From NCBI GenBank assembly GCA_001784175.1, contig MFPR01000030.1:109420-173419 (forward strand): a stretch of 64,000 nucleotides of DNA, in the 5' to 3' direction. This DNA comes from Candidatus Lindowbacteria bacterium RIFCSPLOWO2_12_FULL_62_27. Its GTDB lineage: Bacteria; Lindowbacteria; 2-12-FULL-62-27. The notes beneath the pieces were generated by a model that worked only from the letters and a program-made list of their open reading frames with translations, made no database searches and had not been told where the DNA came from. Shown one piece after another: positions 58,396-64,000 of the stretch. Positions within the stretch are counted from its first letter, which is position 1; each line of letters starts with the position of its first letter. A program made the position numbers and the translations under genes.

Positions 58396-58712
58396 CACCA
58401 GATGACGAATTTGATTCATTACTGGCGCGACTTAAGGCCACTCGGACTATGGTGTCGTCTGCCCTCGCAGGTAGGCCCTTGCTCAAGACCATTGATCCAA
58501 TCTTTCTAGTGACCGAAATCTGGATTAAGTCTGTGAAAGGCCTGAGGATGGTGGTTCACAAGCACGGGAATCGTGAAACGATCGCTGAAGTGGATGGAGT
58601 GGCCGATGGAATGATCCCAATTATGCGTCAGTATGTGAGTGCCTTGGAAGAGCTTGCGATCCAATACCGAAATGAAACAGATGCTGCCGATGCCCAAAAG
58701 GAAGAAGTATGA
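58392..58712 (+). CDS. Small helical protein of unknown function
   Basis: The 106 residues start at GTG overlapping the previous stop (GTGA). Predicted helices include EFDSLLARLKATRTMVSSAL and MRQYVSALEELAIQYRNE, with a short central strand (KSVKGLRMVVHKHGNRETIA). No family is recognised. The overlap and a similar helical character suggest a complex with the preceding protein. Confidence 0.58.
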   Translation: MTPDDEFDSLLARLKATRTMVSSALAGRPLLKTIDPIFLVTEIWIKSVKGLRMVVHKHGNRETIAEVDGVADGMIPIMRQYVSALEELAIQYRNETDAADAQKEEV

Positions 58713-58979
58713 ACCTGAGGCCATAGTGGCTATTTTTGCGAGCCGCAGAAAAAAGACCACTTATTCCAGTTTAGAATTAATATGAGACTTACCCGAGCTG
58801 AACTTGAAGCGCTGTCGATCGTGTGGCATACAGACAGAAAGATGGAGCATCTGCAACGATCGCCCATATCGACACAATCATAGGGCGACGGAGCGGAGGT
58901 GCCCCACCCGACCGCGGGGATGGGTCAGGGCGGCCTTCTGATAGACCCCGGTGAATTTAAAATTCACTCCTGATTCTTG
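58713..58979. other. Gap with a palindrome and a 33-codon frame
   Basis: This is a mostly empty interval. GTGAATTT-A-AAATTCAC (58951-58967) is a perfect odd-length palindrome immediately before the motif at 58980. A frame at 58782-58883 encodes MRLTRAELEALSIVWHTDRK and 13 more residues, but has no ribosome binding site and is probably a fragment. Confidence 0.4.
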
Positions 58980-59008
58980 AAAAATCTCGCTTTTGCCCGT
59001 TTATACAT
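58980..59008 (+). promoter_or_regulatory. Island motif, copy 1 (AAAAATC-N11-CGTTTATACAT)
   Basis: AAAAATC (58980-58986), 11 bases, CGTTTATACAT (58998-59008), then an ATG eight bases later. Copies 2 and 3 at 59667 and 61724 have exactly the same spacing. It does not match TTGACA/TATAAT promoters at the -35 element. Confidence 0.6.
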
Positions 59009-59015
59009 TACAGAC

Positions 59016-59390
59016 ATGAATGGAAAAAGATCGAATAGGGGGGTGGCTGGAATGTCGGGGGAAAGGCTGAAAGATATTGCCTGGTTTATGGCGGAGGCGA
59101 GAAAATGGCAAGGTTGGGCAGAGCGGTCGCGGCAGGTTGGGGACGTCGATCAGTTTCATTATTTTGCTTCCAGGGCGTATGGGATCAACGACAGGCATCC
59201 GGGCGCCTGTCGGCTGTATGAGAAAGCCTTGGCCATGAAATCGAAAACCGAACAACGATACCGGGGATGGAGCGCGGCATTTCCCAGGATGCTGTACGGC
59301 GGCGGGGGCGGACTGTTCTGGTACAACGGAAACAGTCGTCTGTTGCATGGATTTTCCAAGCAGCCCGATTTCGCCGGATACGTGCGCTGA
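59016..59390 (+). CDS. Hypothetical protein next to the island motif
   Basis: This gene encodes 124 residues, or 112 if an ATG at 59052 after GGGGGG is used. It is helical at first (LKDIAWFMAEARKWQGWAER, then FHYFASRAYGINDRHPG), with a Gly-rich segment (MLYGGGGGLFWYNG) and an aromatic C-terminus. No family is recognised. Codon use suggests coding on this strand. It follows the shared motif, so it is likely regulated with the FlhA-like and ATPase genes. Confidence 0.55.
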   Translation: MNGKRSNRGVAGMSGERLKDIAWFMAEARKWQGWAERSRQVGDVDQFHYFASRAYGINDRHPGACRLYEKALAMKSKTEQRYRGWSAAFPRMLYGGGGGLFWYNGNSRLLHGFSKQPDFAGYVR

Positions 59391-59712
59391 GTTGGCCGCC
59401 GATTGAATGATCAGCCGTTCAAGGCGTCCGCGCATCTGGAGCAGGACGCTGACTGGTAGTGTTTTTTGCACACCGGGACGGCGGACATGAAGGCGACGCC
59501 GTGAGGCCAAAATAGCGCCCAGTAATCGGTGTCAGACTTGCAGTTTTGCAGTAATGGCCATCGGTTATTTCTGCCACGATTTCCAGTACCCCGGCGCGCG
59601 CTTCAAATGCGCCACTGCCAAGATTAGAATAGCATCGTCCGTTTAGAAATTTCTTTCTGAATTTTAAAAAATCCCCATTTCCCTCGTTTATCCATATCAG
59701 GGAGGTGAGAAA
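59391..59712. other. Degenerate interval with gene remnants and repeats
   Basis: This stretch of about 320 bases has no intact gene. On the minus strand, 59411-59550 reads as a Cys-rich C-terminus (CKKHYQSASCSRCADALNG before the stop) with no start in frame, joined to the frame upstream only if one base is added near 59535. On the plus strand, 59563-59593 repeats 61195-61225 (24 of 30 bases). The motif copy at 59667 ends the stretch. Confidence 0.5.
59667..59695 (+). promoter_or_regulatory. Island motif, copy 2
   Basis: AAAAATC (59667-59673), 11 bases, CGTTTATCCAT (59685-59695), then ATCAGGGAGG. With copy 3 the identity extends from TAAAAAATCCCC through CATATCAGGGAGG, about 38 of 44 bases, which includes a ribosome binding site. 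Confidence 0.65.
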
Positions 59713-59766
59713 ATGAAACATCTGGCTCACATTCAAACAGGGGGAGGCCTCCCTACGACTACCTGA
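59713..59766 (+). CDS. Possible 17-residue leader peptide
   Basis: ATG after GGGAGGTGAGAAA opens a frame reading MKHLAHIQTGGGLPTTT then TGA. It sits between the island motif and the FlhA-like gene (100 bases before its ATG). The ribosome binding site is excellent and otherwise unexplained, so it may be a translated leader controlling the downstream gene, or the remnant of a longer gene. Confidence 0.4.
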   Translation: MKHLAHIQTGGGLPTTT

Positions 59767-59866
59767 AGAGAAGCCCGACGCGCTGGGTCCAACCCGGCTT
59801 CGTGGATTGCACGCCCGGCTTTGTCCGGTCGTGTCAATAAAGGACGCTTTCGAAAAGGAGGAGAAA

Positions 59867-61021
59867 ATGGACACATCACGCCGTGGGTTTTTCCAACTCT
59901 GCGCATACTATGCCTCATTGACTGCAATTCCCTCGGTCCTGCCGTCAGTAGAGGAACTTCGGAGATGCGGGACCATCGCGAAGGCGATATCAACTCCGCC
60001 GCTTGAACTGCCGGAGGAAATCGAGATGCGCATCGGCCTGAAATTAATTCCTCTGCTACACTCGCCTGACGGAAAGGATGTCGGCGAGGGCATGGCCAGA
60101 ACGCGCCGTGTGATTTTTTGCGACTACGGGCTGATCGTGCCGCCAGTTCGAATTCGCGATCAACGCACTATCGATGATAACGGGTATCTCTTCCTAATCC
60201 GGGGCAACATCGTTGCCGCCGGCAGCGTACATACGGACAAACAGCTTGTGCTGAATTACGACGAAAAGGCCGGTGGACTGCCGGGGGTTGTGCCCACCCC
60301 GCATGAATGTCCGTCCCTGCGTCCGTGCATTTGGACTGACGGCGGTTCCGCAGCCTTTGCAAAAAACCGCGGTTATACCGTGGTTGACGCCGTCACCGTG
60401 ATCGTACACCATTTTTACGATGTCATTCTTCGGAACGCCGCAGACCTTCTGACGAGACAAGCAACCGTCAACTTGCTTGAGACTGTTCGATCCACTAACC
60501 CCTCGCTGGCCGAGAGCGCGACAGAACGAATCGGCATCGGGCGTATCCAGAGGATTTTGCAAACGCTTTTGCGCGAGCGTCAGTCGATCCGGGATATAGT
60601 TGCCATTTTGGAGGCGTTGACAGGTGACTTGTGCGGAAGTGCGGATTTCGAACAGCAGGTCAATGTCGTTCGCTCGGCCCTTGATAATCGCAATTTGCCG
60701 TTGCTTCATGTTGTGATTACGGACACCGACATTCAACCTGATTATTTCGTCGGTCTCTCTTATTATCCTCAATTATACCCTGCCCCCCTTGTCGCTCTTA
60801 GCGGACAGGGCGAACGGGCGCGCGAATATTTTGAGCAAGTGCGATCCAAACACTTTGTCCATCCCGACGCAAAATTGGCTGAAACATTGTACCGAAACTG
60901 CCGCCGTTGCGACGAAATCAGCCCAAAATTTTATGACCCCGTGGCGGCGGCGCTGGCCTCCTCCTACCGGCAGACTGAACGATCTCCCTGGTTATGGACT
61001 TTTCATACAGATGTGGTGTGA
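59867..61021 (+). CDS. Stand-alone FlhA/SctV cytoplasmic (FHIPEP) domain with Tat-like leader
   Basis: The 384 residues start after AAAAGGAGGAG. MDTSRRGFFQLCAYYASLTA has the S-R-R-x-F-F pattern of a twin-arginine signal. From about residue 45 the match to the cytoplasmic domain of the flagellar/type III export gate FlhA is extensive: MRIGLKLIPLL, YGLIVPPVRIRD, GYLFLIRG, then CIWTDGG, GYTVVDAVTVIVHHFYDVIL, LLTRQATVNLLE, IGRIQRILQTLLRERQSIRD and VAILEALTG. The eight-helix membrane half of FlhA is missing. The last 120 residues diverge. No other export-apparatus gene is in the window. Confidence 0.82.
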   Translation: MDTSRRGFFQLCAYYASLTAIPSVLPSVEELRRCGTIAKAISTPPLELPEEIEMRIGLKLIPLLHSPDGKDVGEGMARTRRVIFCDYGLIVPPVRIRDQRTIDDNGYLFLIRGNIVAAGSVHTDKQLVLNYDEKAGGLPGVVPTPHECPSLRPCIWTDGGSAAFAKNRGYTVVDAVTVIVHHFYDVILRNAADLLTRQATVNLLETVRSTNPSLAESATERIGIGRIQRILQTLLRERQSIRDIVAILEALTGDLCGSADFEQQVNVVRSALDNRNLPLLHVVITDTDIQPDYFVGLSYYPQLYPAPLVALSGQGERAREYFEQVRSKHFVHPDAKLAETLYRNCRRCDEISPKFYDPVAAALASSYRQTERSPWLWTFHTDVV

Positions 61022-61032
61022 CAGGCAGGTGG

Positions 61033-61233
61033 ATGAGCGAGGTGAAGTGGCCGAGCGTGTTGGATAGATATCTTTTCCGGCGCGACGTGCTCAAGCTCGC
61101 CGGATCTGGATTGGGGACGGAGGGTGACATATTGTGCGTCCACGAAAGGCACGTGAATCCAGCGGGTAAGAGTCCCGGTGGCAGTCGGCGAGTTGGTTAT
61201 TTCCGGCGTGATTTCCAGAATCCCCCCGTTTAA
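61033..61233 (+). CDS. Small frame with Tat-like sequence, possible remnant
   Basis: The 66 residues start after AGGTGG: VLDRYLFRRDVLKLAGSGLG resembles a twin-arginine leader (RRDxLKLAG), but only 35 residues follow, ending GYFRRDFQNPPV. The ending parallels GYFCHDFQYP encoded at 59563, so both may be remnants of one repeated gene. The opposite strand is also open here. It may not be a functional gene. Confidence 0.35.
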   Translation: MSEVKWPSVLDRYLFRRDVLKLAGSGLGTEGDILCVHERHVNPAGKSPGGSRRVGYFRRDFQNPPV

Positions 61234-61235
61234 AT

Positions 61236-61676
61236 ATGAAGATGGACAAATCAAAACTTCAGAAAATCGGAGCCAAAATACCGAGGGACAAGCTCGCGCT
61301 TTGCAGAGTGCCGTGGTGGATCGATCCGGAAGGCGCGGCTGTCCGATTGCCCGAGCCGGGGCACGCGGCGTCGGCCATCGAGATGCTCAGGAAACGGGGC
61401 ATCGAGGCCGGACCGGACAAGGCGGTGGGGGCGATGATTGGCGAGGGCTGGATCCGGGTTCAGGTTTATCCCGACGACACCGCCTTCATTCAAGGCACGT
61501 TCGAGTCCATTTTGAAACGCGGCCGAACTATTTTGAAAATAGTTCCGAATCTGAAATCCGTGGAACTATCCTTCGTTCCGGCCGGAGACGATGCGCCGCC
61601 CACCTTGGGCGCGGAGGAAATCAACCGCACGGGCTGGGAGGAATCCGTCCGGCGCGCCAGGCTGGCCGGGTCCTGA
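61236..61676 (+). CDS. Hypothetical protein between FlhA-like and AAA+ genes
   Basis: The 146 residues contain CRVPWWIDPEGAAVRLPEPG, then AIEMLRKRGIEAGPDKAVGAMIG, WIRVQVYPDDTAFIQGTFES and LKSVELSFVPAG. This suggests a compact alpha/beta domain. There is no signal peptide or membrane segment, and no family is recognised. The frame is well supported by base composition. The next gene begins after motif copy 3. Confidence 0.58.
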   Translation: MKMDKSKLQKIGAKIPRDKLALCRVPWWIDPEGAAVRLPEPGHAASAIEMLRKRGIEAGPDKAVGAMIGEGWIRVQVYPDDTAFIQGTFESILKRGRTILKIVPNLKSVELSFVPAGDDAPPTLGAEEINRTGWEESVRRARLAGS

Positions 61677-61723
61677 GGGAAGGCCAACGCAGAGGCGGGC
61701 ATAAAAACTTTCTCCATTTTCTA

Positions 61724-61752
61724 AAAAATCCCCGTTACCACCGTTTATACAT
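61724..61752 (+). promoter_or_regulatory. Island motif, copy 3
   Basis: AAAAATC (61724-61730), 11 bases, CGTTTATACAT (61742-61752), then ATCAGGGAGG, as in copy 2. It precedes the AAA+ ATPase start by about 50 bases. Confidence 0.65.
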
Positions 61753-61804
61753 ATCAGGGAGGCGAAGAGGCTTCCTGAAAAATGTATGGAGGAGGCGGAG
61801 GGTG

Positions 61805-62686
61805 GTGACTGAAACTCAAAAAGCTGTATGCAAATCGAAATGGCAGTTACGGCCCAACAATCAATACGTTCCATGCCGGTCAACGGAATCCCGCCTGCCT
61901 ACGGGCATATATTCCGTGTGGGTCGATTTTCCAAATATGGAAACCCTTTTCAGGCGCATCGAGCAGAAGACCGACAATTTGATCGACAGCCGGGAGCCGA
62001 TCGCCCAAAAGGTCATGGAGGAAATGAAACAGTTCTGGGACGTTTCCGACCAATATAGAAAATTCGGCTACCTTCACAAGAGGGGGTATCTCTTTTATGG
62101 CCCTCACGGGAGCGGCAAGACATCCATCGTCCAGCAGATTGTCCAATTTGTCATTCAAAACGACGGCGTGATTTTCACCGTCGACGACCCGCACGCCCTG
62201 ATCTGGGGACTGAGAGAATACAGGTCCATAGAGCCGGACCGGAAGACGGTCTGTATCTTTGAGGACATCGATACGATCGTGGAAAAAAGAGAAAAAGAGG
62301 GCGCACTTCTCCAGCTGATCGACGGCGAAACCCAGATCGACAACATTCTGTATCTTGCCACCACAAATTACCCCGAAAAATTGGACAAACGGATTCTCTC
62401 GCGGCCCCGGCGTTTCGATCGGGTCCTGAAAGTCGAGATGCCGTCCGCGGTGACTCGCCAGGCCTATTTTGACGCCAAACTGACTCCGACCAACGGAACG
62501 AACATTGATGAATGGGTGGAAGCCACGGAGGGGTTCTCCTTTGGTGCCATGGCGGAACTGGTGATCAATGTCAAGTGTCTGGGCATTCCGTATGAAATTG
62601 CGATCGCCGATCTCAAACATCGTCAGGAGAAGAAACCCTCCAGTGACGAATTTTCACGAGGATGCCTTGGCTTCCGGGACAGATAA
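61805..62686 (+). CDS. AAA+ ATPase (FtsH/BCS1-like core)
   Basis: The 293 residues start at GTG after GGAGGAGG; the frame is open further upstream only as a shadow of the preceding gene. GYLFYGPHGSGKTSIVQQIV is Walker A, TVCIFEDIDTIVEKRE Walker B, and YLATTNYPEKLDKRILSRP plus RRFDRVL supply sensor 1 and the arginine finger region, the classical AAA clade order. The N-terminal 70 residues contain KWQLRPNNQYVPC and no membrane segment. No protease domain is attached. It could power remodelling of a neighbouring protein such as the FlhA-like one. Confidence 0.85.
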   Translation: MTETQKAVCKSKWQLRPNNQYVPCRSTESRLPTGIYSVWVDFPNMETLFRRIEQKTDNLIDSREPIAQKVMEEMKQFWDVSDQYRKFGYLHKRGYLFYGPHGSGKTSIVQQIVQFVIQNDGVIFTVDDPHALIWGLREYRSIEPDRKTVCIFEDIDTIVEKREKEGALLQLIDGETQIDNILYLATTNYPEKLDKRILSRPRRFDRVLKVEMPSAVTRQAYFDAKLTPTNGTNIDEWVEATEGFSFGAMAELVINVKCLGIPYEIAIADLKHRQEKKPSSDEFSRGCLGFRDR

Positions 62687-62888
62687 GGCCGTCGTCGTGA
62701 TCGACGGCAAGAAATACTGGGCGCATGTGGTTGAAACGGCCAAATTTATCCGACAAATGCAGAAAGAGGCCAAAACTCAGGGTGAGAAGGACAGGGTTAC
62801 CGCCTGGATCAAGCGGGGCTGTGCGATGTTTGAATCACTTGAGGAAGTCATGTCCTACGGCGACCGCCTAGACGATCTACACTTGTGA
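62643..62888 (+). CDS. Small protein overlapping the AAA+ gene
   Basis: The 81 residues run from a GTG 13 bases after AGGAG, overlapping the end of the ATPase gene by 44 bases: FHEDALASGTDKAVVVIDGK, WAHVVETAKFIRQMQKEAKT, then WIKRGCAMFESLEEVMSYGD. It is mostly helical. No family is recognised. The overlap suggests a dedicated partner of the ATPase. It converges with the SLOG gene. Confidence 0.5.
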   Translation: MTNFHEDALASGTDKAVVVIDGKKYWAHVVETAKFIRQMQKEAKTQGEKDRVTAWIKRGCAMFESLEEVMSYGDRLDDLHL

Positions 62889-62935
62889 CGCTTCCACACA
62901 AAATTTCAAACGTGGTCATACCGCTCAACGGCTGA

Positions 62936-64000
62936 CTACGCGGCGAGCCACTCCATGTAACGGCGTTGGCGAAGGAATCGCACAACCGGAGTCAGGTCGA
63001 AGTGGCCATATTTCAATTCACGGGCTGGATCCGCGTCGACTTGAAACTCGTGGGGGTCGATGCTCTCCCCTCTGGCAACGGCCGGGAACGGCGAAGGCTC
63101 GCCAGCGCCGGGCATCAAATCAGGATAGGGCGCGCAAATTTCATCCTCTGTCAATCGCTGTACGCTCGGCATGTCGGCCGGATCGGGAAACATCGACGCG
63201 GACGCGCGGCAATCCGGCGGGACGTAATGCGTCATCGGGTCGTAGTGCCACTGCATCCGCGCGGCGCGGGATCTGTCCTCGGGCGTCTCGTGTTTGGGGT
63301 CGGCGTGATTACGAGCCGTCTGGCGAATGTCCAGCAGAACATCATGAAGGGTGCGGTCAATCCCCATCGCGTCAATCAGAACCATGCGAGAGCCGAGGTC
63401 AACCGTTTTGCCGTTGGCCTTGCGAAGTCCCCCTTTGGCGCGAAGAACTGAATAGCGGCGCGTCTCAATGTCGAGCGTCCCGAACATCCGTTTGACTTTT
63501 GTCGTGACCAGCACGTCGGCCACGGTCAACGCGGTCTGGCCCTGTGAGAGATAGGCCAGGTCGTTCAAATTCGCAAGGCGGCGTTTGCCGTCAAGACCTC
63601 GTGAAAAGCTCTCGTCAATCAGAACGTGCGCGACCCTGTGGCCATCCTCCGTTTCGATCACGGGCAACAGGTGGAACGTCTGCGCGTCGATCGGGAGACC
63701 CGCGGCGCGGGCGGCGCGGATGGTGTAGGCCGTCCCCCGCGAGTGTCCGTCCCAGAAAGCAAGGAGCCGGTCCGCCGAGGCCACGATCTGATCGTCCCGA
63801 AGCAAAGCGGCGCGTTTGCCGTGGGCGTCCCAGTCCGGGCGAATGACACGCGACGGAATCCGGCGCCAGTGTGCCCACAAGTCGGCGAAGGTGTCAGGGC
63901 CGGCAGCCCCGCCGGAGATAACCTCTGTAATGGGCGTAACGCTGTGGATGGCGTCCAGAGCGGCGAAGACGACGGCGCGGTAATGATCGCCCGTCAAACA
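62936..64000 (-). CDS. SLOG (YspA/DUF2493)-domain protein, 5' end beyond window
   Basis: At least 354 residues. The N-terminal part, beginning at the window edge, is a SLOG Rossmann-like nucleotide-binding domain: EVISGGAAGPDTFADLWAHW, VIRPDWDAHGKRAALLRDDQ, ADRLLAFWDGHSRGTAYTIR. The expected first strand (V-x-x-G-S/G-R) must lie beyond base 64000, so the gene is partial. The C-terminal 200 residues are unfamiliar, with LANLNDLAYLSQGQTALTVA and a His/Pro-rich section. SLOG proteins are common in phages and conflict systems, where they bind or make nucleotide signals. Confidence 0.75.
   Translation of the reverse strand, partial: CLTGDHYRAVVFAALDAIHSVTPITEVISGGAAGPDTFADLWAHWRRIPSRVIRPDWDAHGKRAALLRDDQIVASADRLLAFWDGHSRGTAYTIRAARAAGLPIDAQTFHLLPVIETEDGHRVAHVLIDESFSRGLDGKRRLANLNDLAYLSQGQTALTVADVLVTTKVKRMFGTLDIETRRYSVLRAKGGLRKANGKTVDLGSRMVLIDAMGIDRTLHDVLLDIRQTARNHADPKHETPEDRSRAARMQWHYDPMTHYVPPDCRASASMFPDPADMPSVQRLTEDEICAPYPDLMPGAGEPSPFPAVARGESIDPHEFQVDADPARELKYGHFDLTPVVRFLRQRRYMEWLAA

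Noticed and set aside
58782-58883. A 33-codon frame resembling the start of a BlaI/MecI-type repressor
   Set aside because: It is too short, has no ribosome site, and the resemblance is limited to about 15 residues.
59001-59510. A 169-codon minus-strand frame opposite the 59016 gene
   Set aside because: It is Pro/Arg/Ser-rich with no domain; the plus-strand frame has better composition and the shared upstream motif.
61178-61804. A longer N-terminus for the AAA+ ATPase
   Set aside because: The open frame upstream runs through the 61236-61676 gene in another frame and is Arg/Gly-rich; the GTG at 61805 follows GGAGGAGG and the island motif.

Overview
The window is a GC-rich bacterial chromosome segment from a diderm (Gram-negative-type) organism, probably an anaerobe that respires extracellular or insoluble electron acceptors. 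The evidence is a large set of multiheme c-type cytochromes (42, 9, 6 and 4 CXXCH motifs), an outer-membrane beta-barrel protein ending in Phe, several lipoproteins with clear lipoboxes, and two ResB/CcsA (System II) cytochrome c maturation pairs. The sequence alone does not fix the phylum. No rRNA, tRNA, CRISPR array or transposase gene was recognised.

Region 1 (1-6.6 kb): the end of a TPR protein, a DnaE-type PHP domain fused to a PilZ domain (minus strand), and the first half of a MoxR/Bat set: MoxR ATPase, DUF58 protein and a signal-peptide/TM partner. Region 2 (6.6-31.5 kb): a block read entirely on the minus strand, most of it for electron transfer. In order of transcription it holds ResB-CcsA, a tetraheme cytochrome, a 42-heme lipoprotein cytochrome, an NHL-type propeller, a hexaheme cytochrome, and then a tightly overlapping operon (23.3 to 12.6 kb). 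That operon runs ResB-domain lipoprotein, outer-membrane barrel, four CsgG/TolB-like lipoproteins with a propeller protein among them, a small membrane protein, a B12-binding radical SAM enzyme, a 9-heme cytochrome and a second ResB. An opine-dehydrogenase-like gene and a toxin-antitoxin pair separate that ResB from its CcsA partner. Two membrane spermidine-synthase-like proteins close the block. Region 3 (31.7-37.1 kb): batA, a batB/batC fusion, batD and batE on the plus strand, i.e. the second half of the Bat system, about 25 kb from the MoxR half.

Region 4 (37.1-42.3 kb): ordinary chromosomal genes (peroxiredoxin, Mut7-C protein, DUF985 cupin, FNR-type reductase, aldo/keto reductase, DusB, Maf). 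Region 5 (42.3-48.7 kb): accessory DNA with HigBA-like and PIN-type toxin-antitoxin pairs, a lone AbiEi-like regulator with two palindromic operators, a phage-like minus-strand operon (RecB/Cas4-type nuclease and a protein with an SSB-like C-terminal tip) and about 1 kb of non-coding DNA full of perfect hairpins.

Region 6 (48.7-64 kb): a poorly characterised island. It carries FlgT/LPP20-like envelope proteins, a stand-alone sigma region 4 protein, two large unknown proteins, two tandem Lon-S16-like domains that appear to have lost the catalytic lysine, a gene followed by an integron attC-like site, a minimal DnaJ zinc-finger protein, a stand-alone FlhA/SctV cytoplasmic (FHIPEP) domain behind a twin-arginine-like leader, an AAA+ ATPase and a SLOG-domain protein. 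Three genes or leaders in this island, and possibly a fourth, share an unusual upstream motif (AAAAATC, 11 bases, CGTTTATACAT). This island and the 42-heme/porin cluster are the two best candidates for undescribed biology.

Three promoters (moxR, batA and the HigB-like toxin) place the predicted transcription start within a few bases of the ATG, so leaderless or near-leaderless transcripts look common in this organism.
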